From positions 1 to 14,851 of the forward strand of contig JAFAEH010000088.1 of the NCBI GenBank assembly GCA_023424135.1: a stretch of DNA of 14,851 bases, in the 5' to 3' direction. Position 1 is the stretch's first letter; every line of letters starts with the position of its first letter. The notes beneath the pieces are model-generated. The model was not told the DNA's origin. It searched no databases and saw only the letters and a list, made by a program, of their open reading frames with translations. The translations under genes were made by a program, and so were the position numbers. Origin of the DNA: Actinomycetes bacterium. Its GTDB lineage: Bacteria > Actinomycetota > Actinomycetes > Actinomycetales > Cellulomonadaceae. Positions 6,119 to 12,908 of the stretch are shown in pieces.

Positions 6119-6142
6119 CCGGTGTCAGCCAGCCGGTGTCAG
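6119..6142. repeat. 14-bp direct repeat at the LPMO 1 stop
   Basis: CCGGTGTCAG occurs at 6119-6128 and 6133-6142 with a 14-bp period. The right copy contains the LPMO 1 stop codon (6139-6141). It is a short duplication of the gene's extreme 3' end into the flank. Confidence 0.75.
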
Positions 6143-7305
6143 CGCACGATGCACGCGTTGCCGTTGAGCGTCGCACCCGTCACGGCCTGCGGGGTGCCCG
6201 AGCCGATGAACCCGAACGACACCGCGTTGTGGTGCGCGATGGTCGCGTTCCACGCGACGTTGGACGCGGTGACCGTCGAGCCGGACTGCGTGAGCGAGGT
6301 GCTCCACGCCTGGGTCACCTGCTCGCCGTTGCCGAAGGTCCACTTGACCTCCCAGCCGTTCACCGGCTCCATGGTCGCGTTGAACACGGTCACGTTGCCC
6401 TGGAAGCCCCCGGGCCACGAGCTCGCGATCCCGACCTCGATCTCGCAGACCGCGTCCGTCGGGACGGTCGGCGTGGGCGACGGCGTCACCGTGGGCGTCG
6501 GGCTCGGCGTCGACGAGGGAGTCGGCGACGGCGTCGGCGTCGGTGTCGGCGTGGGTGTCGGGGTCACCGTCACCGTGGGCGAGGGCGAGGGCGTCGGCGA
6601 CGGCGTGCTCGTGCCGCCGCTGAAGTCGACGTCCACGCAGTTGTAGAACGACTCCGGGCTGTCCGAGCGCTCCCAGATGTTGAACAGGATGTGCTTGCCC
6701 GTCTTGTTCGAGGGCAGCGTCACGTTCCAGTAGTACTCCGGGCCCGCGGGGCCGCCCTCGCGGATCGGCGGGTCGAGCACGCGGTCGAACGGCGCGGGCT
6801 CGAGGTCGTCCCACCCGATGGCCTCGTTCTGGTTCCAGCCGTCCTTGGTGATCCACGTCGTGAAGTACCCGGGGTGGCGTGCGACGGCGGCGTACTGGAA
6901 CGTCAGGTTCTGCCCGGCGCTGACGCGCGTGGTCGGCCACGCCGAGCTCGGCGTGTTGTACGCGTTGAACCGCGAGTCGGGGCCGCAGAGCTTGCCGTCG
7001 GCGATGGTCTCGTGGCGGCCCGCGATGGTGCCGAGCAGGTTGCCGTACCAGTTGTAGAACGAGTAGTTGCCGTCCGTGTTGAACGCGTTGACGCACGCGG
7101 CGTTCGTCGGGCGCATGTTGCCGGACTCGCCGACGGCCTCGCCGCCGCGCAGGCCGTCGACGTAGCACTGGTACGTGCGTGTCGCCGGGTTGGTGAGGCC
7201 GCCGTGGGCCTGGGCCGCAGTCGGGAGCGCGACCAGGGTGGTCGCCAGCACGGCAGTAGCGGCGATGCTGCCGAGCGTGCGGCGCGTGGAACGTTGCAGG
7301 GGCAT
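6139..7305 (-). CDS. Secreted AA10 LPMO with C-terminal CBM2 (ScLPMO10C-like)
   Basis: This 388-aa secreted copper enzyme oxidatively cleaves crystalline polysaccharide, most likely cellulose. A Sec signal peptide (1-33, ending TAAQA) exposes His34 as the new N-terminus. Residues 34-228 are the AA10 domain: the copper brace is His34 and His144 (in VARHPGYF), and Phe220 in SFYNCVDV sits at the usual axial position. Sequence around HGGLTNPATRTYQCYVDG, LYNWY-like NYSFYNWYGN and RSDSPESFYNC is closest to the cellulose-active, C1-oxidising ScLPMO10C group. A Pro/Thr/Ser linker (about 229-285) leads to a full-length CBM2 (286-388, Cys287-Cys385). Its three planar tryptophans, Trp297, Trp334 and Trp352, have the same spacing as Trp17/54/72 of the C. 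fimi CBM2a. The ATG at 7305 has GAGGGA upstream. Divergent from the diguanylate cyclase. Confidence 0.93.
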   Translation of the reverse strand: MPLQRSTRRTLGSIAATAVLATTLVALPTAAQAHGGLTNPATRTYQCYVDGLRGGEAVGESGNMRPTNAACVNAFNTDGNYSFYNWYGNLLGTIAGRHETIADGKLCGPDSRFNAYNTPSSAWPTTRVSAGQNLTFQYAAVARHPGYFTTWITKDGWNQNEAIGWDDLEPAPFDRVLDPPIREGGPAGPEYYWNVTLPSNKTGKHILFNIWERSDSPESFYNCVDVDFSGGTSTPSPTPSPSPTVTVTPTPTPTPTPTPSPTPSSTPSPTPTVTPSPTPTVPTDAVCEIEVGIASSWPGGFQGNVTVFNATMEPVNGWEVKWTFGNGEQVTQAWSTSLTQSGSTVTASNVAWNATIAHHNAVSFGFIGSGTPQAVTGATLNGNACIVR

Positions 7306-7357
7306 GTCAGGGGATCCCTCTCACGCGAGCGGCGTCGGTCGCCGCGGGGGGCACGGT

Positions 7358-7381
7358 CACGCCCCGCTCGGTCGGGGCGTG
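7358..7381 (-). promoter_or_regulatory. Leader hairpin of LPMO 1
   Basis: An 8-bp perfect stem (CACGCCCC 7358-7365 with GGGGCGTG 7374-7381) with an 8-nt loop lies between the proposed operator and the LPMO 1 start. It could stabilise or attenuate the transcript; the role is unknown. Confidence 0.4.
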
Positions 7382-7422
7382 CCGTTCAGGGTGCGGATGC
7401 GGCTGGGCACCGACAAGGCTCC

Positions 7423-7432
7423 GAAACGTTTC
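7423..7432. promoter_or_regulatory. LacI-type operator upstream of LPMO 1
   Basis: GAAACGTTTC is a perfect 10-bp palindrome with a central CG, 118 bp upstream of the LPMO 1 start. Central-CG palindromes of this kind are typical LacI-family operators. The same GAAACGNTTC element lies upstream of both other LPMO genes. It sits in the 234-bp divergent spacer and could also affect the diguanylate cyclase promoter. Otherwise this spacer shows only the hairpin at 7358-7381. Confidence 0.6.
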
Positions 7433-7539
7433 CAGCACGCAGGACACATCGGACACTCACGAGTGGCGGGAGCGGCGCGGACGAGTGATCTCACCGACCT
7501 CTCATGATCCGGACTCTGCGGTAGACGGGTGCAGGCCCG

Positions 7540-8985
7540 ATGATGGGCAACGTGACGCGCAGGGTAACGGCCGCCAAGGGTGCGCACCGGGGCGACCTCT
7601 CGGCTGCGGACCTCGGTGGCGTGCGTGGCCTTGCGGTCGCGGCGCACCGTTTCGACGCCTGCCGACGCATCGAGGAGGTCACCGAGGCTGTCGCGCAGAT
7701 CGCCGTCGACGCGCTCGGTGCCGACGCGTGCACGGTGCACCGGATCTCACAGGCCACGTCGCGCGTCCTGCACGTCGAGCCCGAGGTCAACGACACGCGC
7801 CTGCACCAGTTCCTCAGCGACACGTACCGCGCCGAGGACCGTCCGGCGCTGCGGGCCCTGCTGCACAACCGTGAGAGCTGGGTCGCGCACGCGTTCGACG
7901 CGCACGGCCGCTCGGTGCGCCCGGGTGACGAGACGGCGGGCGACCGCGTCGAGGTCGAGCTGCTGCGCGAGATCGGCGCCGCGTCGGCGCTGACCTCGCC
8001 GATCGTCGTGAACGACGCGGTGTGGGGTCAGCTCACGGTCGTGCGGCACTTCGACTCACCGCTGTTCTCCGTCGACGACGTCGCGACGGCCGAGGTGCTC
8101 GCGGCCCTGGCCGCCGGCGCGATCGCACGTGTCGACCTCGAGCAGCAGATGCGGCACATGATCGCCGACGACCCGCTGACGGGCCTGGCCAACCGCCGGT
8201 CCGCGGACCGGGCCGCGGAGGCGGCGCTCGCCTCCGGGCGGGAGACGTGCGTGGTCATGTGCGACGTCGACGGGCTCAAGCGCGTGAACGACGAGCTCGG
8301 GCACGACGCCGGGGACGACCTGCTGCGCGCCGTCGCCGACGTCCTTCGACGTGCGGCCGACGCCATCCCCGGGGCGACGGCCGCCCGCATCGGCGGCGAC
8401 GAGTTCTGCGTCGTGACCGTCGACCAGCCGCGCGAGCTCGTCGCGACGACGATGGCCGCGACGGTCGGCCGCTTCCCGCTGCCGCACGGCGCTGCGATCT
8501 CCTACGGGGTCGCGTCGACGGCCGTCATGGGCTCGGTCGAGGCGCGCCACCTGTTCCGGCGCGCGGACCAGGCGCAGTACCAGAACAAGCGGCGCCGGGC
8601 ACGGGCCCGCGCACGCACGACGCCCCCGATCGCCGACCCGGTCCAGGCGGTCGAGCGTCTGACCGGCGGGTGCGCGGTCGCGATCGGTGCAGCGGCCCCC
8701 GCGGTCGTGCCGCGCCTGTGCGCGTGCGCCGCCGCCGCGACGGAGACGCTCGGCGGTGACTCGTGGTCGGTCCGCGAGCGCATGCCCGGGTCGCAGTCGT
8801 TCACGACGATCGCGCGCGGGGGTAGCCCGGCCGACGCGTCGGAGACCCGCACGCTGACGATCGAACGCGCCGAGTGGGTCGTCGAGATCACCGTCGCCGC
8901 TGCGGCGTCGACGGGTCGCCACGTGCAGACGGCGCTGCACGCGCTCGTCGCGATCGCGATCGACGGCGCCGGTCGTCCGGCCTGA
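7540..8985 (+). CDS. GAF-GGDEF diguanylate cyclase
   Basis: This 481-aa protein probably makes the second messenger cyclic di-GMP from two GTP. Residues about 35-200 form a GAF-like sensor. The cyclase domain runs about 205-360, beginning DDPLTGLANRRSADR (from 210), with CDVDGLKRVND and an intact GGDEF at 285-289. The RxxD inhibitory site is not at its usual distance before GGDEF: the nearest RAAD lies several residues too far upstream. Residues about 375-481 form a second, weaker alpha/beta sensor-like region that I cannot name. No signal peptide or membrane helix is seen, so it is cytosolic. Start choice is ATG 7540 (GCAGG upstream), with ATG 7543 or GTG 7552 as alternatives. It is divergent from LPMO 1 and convergent with the NHL-repeat gene. 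Confidence 0.88.
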   Translation: MMGNVTRRVTAAKGAHRGDLSAADLGGVRGLAVAAHRFDACRRIEEVTEAVAQIAVDALGADACTVHRISQATSRVLHVEPEVNDTRLHQFLSDTYRAEDRPALRALLHNRESWVAHAFDAHGRSVRPGDETAGDRVEVELLREIGAASALTSPIVVNDAVWGQLTVVRHFDSPLFSVDDVATAEVLAALAAGAIARVDLEQQMRHMIADDPLTGLANRRSADRAAEAALASGRETCVVMCDVDGLKRVNDELGHDAGDDLLRAVADVLRRAADAIPGATAARIGGDEFCVVTVDQPRELVATTMAATVGRFPLPHGAAISYGVASTAVMGSVEARHLFRRADQAQYQNKRRRARARARTTPPIADPVQAVERLTGGCAVAIGAAAPAVVPRLCACAAAATETLGGDSWSVRERMPGSQSFTTIARGGSPADASETRTLTIERAEWVVEITVAAAASTGRHVQTALHALVAIAIDGAGRPA

Positions 8986-9067
8986 CGGCCACCCACCACG
9001 AGCTCCCCCGCGAGCTGCCGCACCACCACCGTCGGCCGACCTCCGCGAGCACCCCTGCCCCGCGAGG

Positions 9068-9132
9068 GCGGTAGAAGCACGCCCGCCGCGGTAGCAACGA
9101 GTACCGCGCTCGACGGACAAGTACCGCGCTCG
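9068..9132. repeat. 20-bp-period repeat in a convergent spacer
   Basis: GCGGTAG recurs at 9068 and 9088, and AGTACCGCGCTCG at 9100-9112 and 9120-9132, all with a 20-bp period. It lies in the 222-bp spacer (8986-9207) between the convergent diguanylate cyclase and NHL-repeat genes. Only weak 4-5 bp stems are visible elsewhere in that spacer, so I name no terminator. Confidence 0.7.
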
Positions 9133-9207
9133 CCGGAGCGAGAGCCCGAGCAGGAGCCCGAGCGGCAGCGAGGGACGGGACGGGACGTCAGGTGCGTGGC
9201 GGGAGGA

Positions 9208-11136
9208 TCAGCCGTGCAGCGGGAGGACGAGCGTAGGTGCGCTGCCGTCGACGACGCGCACGGGCACACCCCAGTCCTGCGCCGCCAGGTGGCACGCGGG
9301 GTGCTCGATCGCCGGGTCGGCGTCACAGCTCGCGGCGCGCGCGGTGACGTGCAGGACGCCCTCGCCGACGCCCGGGTCGAGCCGCAGCGTGCGCGTGAGC
9401 GCGACGTCGTCGCCGGCGCCGTCGAGCAGCAGCCCCGGCGGCGTCGCGGAGACCTGCAGCGACGTCGACGGCCCCCACCGGTCGTCGAGCTTCTGACCTG
9501 CGGCGGGGTGGAAGACGACCTCGAGTGCGACGTCGGCGCCGATCTGCGTGACGGGCCGCTGCGTGCGGTGCGCGCCACCGTCGACCTGGGTGCCCGCGCC
9601 GGCGGGGAGCGGCACGCGCGTCAGGCGGTGCGCGGCCGACTCGACGACGAGCACGTGGTCCGTGTCGCCCGCCGGCAGCACGAGCCCGCTGGGCTCCGCG
9701 AGGTCCGTCGCGACCGTCGAGACCGTCCCCGGCTCGCCGTCGGCCCCCGGGACCCACCGGCGCAGCGCACCGTTGTACGTGTCGGCGACGAGCACCGACC
9801 CGTCGGGCAGCGCGACGACGCCCAGGGGGTGCTGGAACAGCGCCTGGTCGGCCGACCCGTCGCGGTGGCCGAAGTCGAACAGCCCGGTCCCGACGACGCT
9901 GTGCACCGACCCGTCGCGTGCGTCGACCCATCGCAGCGCGGACGTCTCCGCGTCGGCGAGCCACAGCCGGCCCTGCGCGTCGCGGGACAGACCGGACGGC
10001 TGCGCGAACCACGACTGCGCAGGCTCACCGTCGACGAGACCCTCGTTCATCGTCCCGGCCAGGTGCGTGATCGTCCCCTGCTCGGGGTCGAGCTCCCACA
10101 GCGTGTGGTTGCCGGCCATCGCGACGACGAACGCCGCACGCTCGGGCGACCACGCGACGTCCCACGGTGAGGACAGCTTGACCTGCGTGGGCGGCCACTG
10201 GTCGCCCACGCCGTCCTCGACCGGGTGCTGCGTCTCCCCCTCGAAGGGCTGCACGTTGTCGACCGCGCCGACCATGTACTGCTGACCCGTGCCCGCGACG
10301 GTCGTCACGTGCCCGTCGGCGAGCCGCACGCCGCGCAGCGCGTGGTTGACGGTGTCGGCGACGAGCACGTCGTACCCGAGGCGTCCGCGCAGCTCGTCGG
10401 GGACCAGGCACAGGCCGTTCGGCTCGCTGAACCGGGCCTCGTGCGGTCCGCCGTCGACGAGGCCGCGCTCGCCCGTGCCGATGCGGCGCACGAACGTCTC
10501 GCCGTCGGCCGCGACCTCGGTGAGCGCGTGGTGCCCGGCGTCCGCGACCAGGAGCGTGCCGCCCGGCAGCTCGACGGCCTTGGCGGGGAAGCGCAGCGTC
10601 GTCGGCTGCGGCGTGGGCGGGACGTACGGACCGTCGCCGCGGTGCAGCGTCCCCTTGGCCTCGTGCTCGGCGACGAGGTCGCGCACGATCGTCTCGACCG
10701 CGTGCGCGTGCCCCTCACCGGCCATCTGCGCGACGACGTAGCCCTCGGGGTCGACGACGACGAGCGTCGGCCACGCGCGCGCGGTGAACGCCTGCCACGT
10801 CACGAGGTCCGGGTCGTCGAGCACCGGGTGGTGCACCTCGTAGCGCTCGACCGCCGCCGCGAGCGCCACGGGGTCGGCCTCGTGCACGAACTTCGGCGAG
10901 TGCACGCCGATGACGACGAGGACGTCGCGGTGGCGCGCCTCGATCTCCCGCAGCTCGTCCAGGACGTGCAGGCAGTTGATGCAGCAGAACGTCCAGAAGT
11001 CGAGCACGACGACCTTGCCGCGCAGGTCGGCGAGCGACAGGTCCTTGCCGCCGGTGTTCAGCCAGCCGCGCCCGACGAGCTCGGACGCGCGCACACGGGG
11101 CAGGCGGGGGGCAGAGGTCGACGTCACGGGTCCCAT
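9208..11136 (-). CDS. NHLRC2-like thioredoxin-fold/NHL propeller protein
   Basis: This 642-aa protein has three domains. Residues about 14-165 are a TlpA/ResA-like thioredoxin fold: FWTFCCINCLHVLDEL carries the redox pair Cys52/Cys55 with an extra Cys51, and cis-Pro123 is in AWPTLVVVDPEG. Residues about 180-530 hold NHL repeats, seen as recurring LLVADAGHHAL, VLVADTVNHALR, LWLADAETSALR and VLVADTYNGALR, which should form a beta-propeller. About 530-642 is a beta-rich C-terminal domain. This order matches the NHLRC2 family. No signal peptide or lipobox is seen, so cytosolic; partner and substrate are unknown. The start is uncertain: ATG 11136 (used here) or GTG 11127, neither with a strong ribosome binding site. 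An in-frame ATG at 11226 lies inside the repeat array and is unlikely. Confidence 0.87.
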   Translation of the reverse strand: MGPVTSTSAPRLPRVRASELVGRGWLNTGGKDLSLADLRGKVVVLDFWTFCCINCLHVLDELREIEARHRDVLVVIGVHSPKFVHEADPVALAAAVERYEVHHPVLDDPDLVTWQAFTARAWPTLVVVDPEGYVVAQMAGEGHAHAVETIVRDLVAEHEAKGTLHRGDGPYVPPTPQPTTLRFPAKAVELPGGTLLVADAGHHALTEVAADGETFVRRIGTGERGLVDGGPHEARFSEPNGLCLVPDELRGRLGYDVLVADTVNHALRGVRLADGHVTTVAGTGQQYMVGAVDNVQPFEGETQHPVEDGVGDQWPPTQVKLSSPWDVAWSPERAAFVVAMAGNHTLWELDPEQGTITHLAGTMNEGLVDGEPAQSWFAQPSGLSRDAQGRLWLADAETSALRWVDARDGSVHSVVGTGLFDFGHRDGSADQALFQHPLGVVALPDGSVLVADTYNGALRRWVPGADGEPGTVSTVATDLAEPSGLVLPAGDTDHVLVVESAAHRLTRVPLPAGAGTQVDGGAHRTQRPVTQIGADVALEVVFHPAAGQKLDDRWGPSTSLQVSATPPGLLLDGAGDDVALTRTLRLDPGVGEGVLHVTARAASCDADPAIEHPACHLAAQDWGVPVRVVDGSAPTLVLPLHG

Positions 11137-11193
11137 TCTGGCCGACGGACGCGCGCGCCCCGCTCCGTCGGCGCGGACTCGCTCCCGCACCCC

Positions 11194-11413
11194 CGTCGAC
11201 GAACTGGTCACATCGCGCATCCTCACCCCCCGTCGACGAACTGGTCACATCTCGCCTCTCACGCCCCGTGCACTGGTCACATATCTGACCAGTGCACGAC
11301 GCCGGGCGCGGGGGACGCCGGGCAGCGCGCACGCCCGGGTCCGCAGCGGGCCCGCGAACTGGTCACATCCGGGGCCCGGGCCGTGCCCCAGTGGTCACAT
11401 ATGTGACCACTGG
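11194..11413. repeat. Composite array of GGTCACAT half-sites and palindromes
   Basis: GGTCACAT occurs five times in the same direction, starting at 11206, 11243, 11275, 11361 and 11393. The first two sit in 20-bp identical blocks (CGTCGACGAACTGGTCACAT, 11194-11213 and 11231-11250). The third and fifth are each the left arm of a palindrome: 11267-11279/11286-11298 (13-bp arms, 6-nt centre) and 11388-11413 (26 bp, fully symmetric, half CCAGTGGTCACAT). Each palindrome lies exactly 32 bp after a GAACTGGTCACAT half-site, so a module of about 62 bp is present twice with a 118-bp period. The array occupies the gene-free stretch between the NHL-repeat gene start and the LPMO 2 end. Confidence 0.88.
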
Positions 11414-11417
11414 CGGT

Positions 11418-11460
11418 GGGGTGGGTGGGGTGGGAGGGCGGGTGGGTGCGGGTGGGGTGG
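11418..11460 (+). other. G-quadruplex-prone tract
   Basis: Nine runs of three or four G (11418-11421, 11423-11425, 11427-11430, 11432-11434, 11436-11438, 11440-11442, 11444-11446, 11450-11452, 11454-11457) are mostly separated by single bases. This strongly predicts a G-quadruplex on the plus strand. It lies between the 26-bp palindrome and the LPMO 2 terminator; the LPMO 2 transcript would carry the C-rich strand. Confidence 0.75.
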
Positions 11461-11465
11461 ACGTG

Positions 11466-11512
11466 CGACGGCCGGGCGCAGCCGGGGAGGGGGTGGCTGC
11501 GCCCGGCCGTCG
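11466..11512 (-). terminator. Terminator hairpin of LPMO 2
   Basis: An 18-bp perfect stem (11466-11483 with 11495-11512, CGACGGCCGGGCGCAGCC and its complement) with an 11-nt loop lies 71 nt past the LPMO 2 stop. There is no U-tract, as for the other terminators here. Confidence 0.75.
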
Positions 11513-11583
11513 GGGCCGTGCTCACCGCGGGTCGTGCCCCCGCGGGTGGTGCGCCGTCGGTCGGGGAGGACCGGCGGCGGGTG

Positions 11584-12684
11584 TCACGCCGTGGCGCAGG
11601 TGGCCGTCAGCGTGCCGGGGGCGCCGGAGGCGATGAAGCCCGCGGTCGTGCTGGCACCCGCGGAGAGCGAGCCGTTCCAGGCAGCGTTGGTCAGGACGCC
11701 GCCGCTGGCGGTGCTGCTCCACGCCTGCGTGATGGTCGCGCCACCGACGGTGACCTGCCACCCGGAGATCGCTGCCGAGCCGGCCGTGACGGTGACCTCA
11801 CCCTGCCAGCCACCACCCCAGGTGCTGACCGCCTTCACGGTCGCGGAGCACGCACCACCGGGAGCGGTGGTCGGGGTCGGGTTCGACGTGGGTGTGGGGT
11901 TGGACGTCGGGGTCGGGTTCGACGTGGGCGTGGGGTTGGACGTCGGCGTCGGGTTCGACGTGGGCGTCGGGTTCGACGTCGGCGTCGGGTTCGCGGTCGG
12001 CGTCGGGGTGGGCGCGGTGCCGCCGATGTTGATGTCCGAGCAGATGTAGTACGGCTGGTCGAGGTGGCTGGCCTGCCAGATCGTGAACAGCACGGCGCGG
12101 CCGGAGCGGCCGGCGAGGTTCAGGTCCGTCTCGTACAGCCCGGTCGTGCCGTAGCGACCCGTCTCCTTCACCAGGTCGAGGTCGCCCCAGCCGAGCGCCT
12201 TCGTCGTCGGGTCGTAGCCCGGCTTGGAGACGTAGATCCGCAGGTAGTCGGCGCCGTGCTTCGCACCGTCCGTGAGTGTCAGCGTGAACGACGTCGGGAC
12301 CGTCTTCATGGTCCAGGCGCCGGGGGTGTCGAGCGACGCGTACAGGCCGTTCTGGGTGCGGCCACCCGAGCAGAGCTGACCGTCGGGGATCGCGGCCTCG
12401 TGCTGCCCGCCGACGCCCTCACGGAACAGCCCGTTCCAGTTCCACATGGTGTTGGGGTTGGCCTGGAACGCCTGCCAGCACATGGGGTCCTGCTGGGCCA
12501 TGGCGGGGTTCAGGTGGTCGTCGCCCCAGCGGTCCCAGCAGCCGTAGTTGCGGGACGGCGGGTCGGTGACCGAACCGTGCGCGGAGGCCGAGGTGGCCAC
12601 GAGGCCGGTGGCCGCGAGGGCGAGGGGGACGGCGAGTGCGAGCCGACCGAGGCGGCCGAGCCGGCTCCGGGATCGGGTGGACAT
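11584..12684 (-). CDS. Secreted AA10 LPMO with short CBM2 (ScLPMO10B-like), copy A
   Basis: This 366-aa secreted copper enzyme has a Sec signal peptide (1-35, ending TSASA) that exposes His36. The copper brace is His36 and His143 (in AKHGADYLRIYV), and Tyr212/Tyr213 (QPYYICSD) occupy the axial-ligand region where LPMO 1 has Phe. HGSVTDPPSRNYGCWDRWGD, DPMCWQAF and DGQLCSGGRT are hallmarks of the ScLPMO10B type, which acts on cellulose and, in some members, chitin with mixed C1/C4 oxidation. The linker is built from NPTPTS hexads. The C-terminal CBM2 (about 278-366, Cys279-Cys363) is roughly 14 residues shorter than the one in LPMO 1, losing residues between its aromatic strands. The ATG at 12684 has AGGAG 6 nt upstream. 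It is a tandem paralogue of the gene at 12909. Confidence 0.93.
   Translation of the reverse strand: MSTRSRSRLGRLGRLALAVPLALAATGLVATSASAHGSVTDPPSRNYGCWDRWGDDHLNPAMAQQDPMCWQAFQANPNTMWNWNGLFREGVGGQHEAAIPDGQLCSGGRTQNGLYASLDTPGAWTMKTVPTSFTLTLTDGAKHGADYLRIYVSKPGYDPTTKALGWGDLDLVKETGRYGTTGLYETDLNLAGRSGRAVLFTIWQASHLDQPYYICSDINIGGTAPTPTPTANPTPTSNPTPTSNPTPTSNPTPTSNPTPTSNPTPTSNPTPTTAPGGACSATVKAVSTWGGGWQGEVTVTAGSAAISGWQVTVGGATITQAWSSTASGGVLTNAAWNGSLSAGASTTAGFIASGAPGTLTATCATA
11885..12010. repeat. 18-bp coding repeats in the LPMO 2 linker
   Basis: Seven 18-bp units (from 11885, each six codons) encode the NPTPTS linker. The first four alternate between GACGTGGG...GGGGTTG and GACGTCGG...CGGGTTC forms, so the ancestral unit was duplicated as a 36-bp dimer. 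The length is always a multiple of three, so linker length can change without frameshift. Confidence 0.88.
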
Positions 12685-12738
12685 ACGTGTCTCCTGTGGT
12701 CGGTGTGGAACGACGACCCCGTCCGCGCACGTCCTCGG

Positions 12739-12752
12739 TCGCAATGTTGCGA
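12739..12752. promoter_or_regulatory. Palindrome TCGCAA-N2-TTGCGA upstream of LPMO 2
   Basis: A 14-bp dyad (TCGCAATGTTGCGA) lies 55 bp upstream of the LPMO 2 ATG, between the start and the GAAACG element. It is unusually AT-rich for this window, so it could overlap the promoter as an operator. I do not see it before the other two LPMO genes. Confidence 0.4.
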
Positions 12753-12820
12753 TCGGGACGACAGGGTGCCGCGAGGGCTCGACCACGGTGCGGCCTGCCG
12801 TGCGGCCACCGCGAGACTGC

Positions 12821-12830
12821 GAACCGTTTC
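12821..12830. promoter_or_regulatory. LacI-type operator upstream of LPMO 2
   Basis: GAAACGGTTC on the minus strand is a near-palindrome, 137 bp upstream of the LPMO 2 start. It matches the elements before LPMOs 1 and 3 in the invariant GAAACG half and the TTC end. Confidence 0.5.
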
Positions 12831-12859
12831 AGGTGTGGTCGCGCTCCCGCGGGCGCACC

Positions 12860-12894
12860 GACCGGGCGCCGGTCCCGTACGGACCGGCGCCCGG
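12860..12894 (-). terminator. Terminator hairpin of LPMO 3
   Basis: A 15-bp perfect stem (12860-12874 with 12880-12894, ACCGGGCGCCGGTCC and its complement) with a 5-nt CGTAC loop lies 14 nt past the LPMO 3 stop. It separates LPMO 3 from the LPMO 2 promoter region, so the two paralogues are probably transcribed separately. Confidence 0.78.
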
Positions 12895-12908
12895 TGGTGT
12901 CACACGGG

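Noticed and set aside
11137..11226. Start of the NHL-repeat protein at ATG 11226
   Set aside because: The added 30 residues come from the repeat array and the thioredoxin fold does not need them.
11194..11413. CRISPR array
   Set aside because: Spacings are 37, 32, 86 and 32 bp, spacer-like segments are related to one another, two members are palindromes, and no cas genes are present.
11388..11413. CRP/FNR-type binding site
   Set aside because: The half-site order is TCACA then TGTGA, the reverse of the CRP consensus TGTGA-N6-TCACA.
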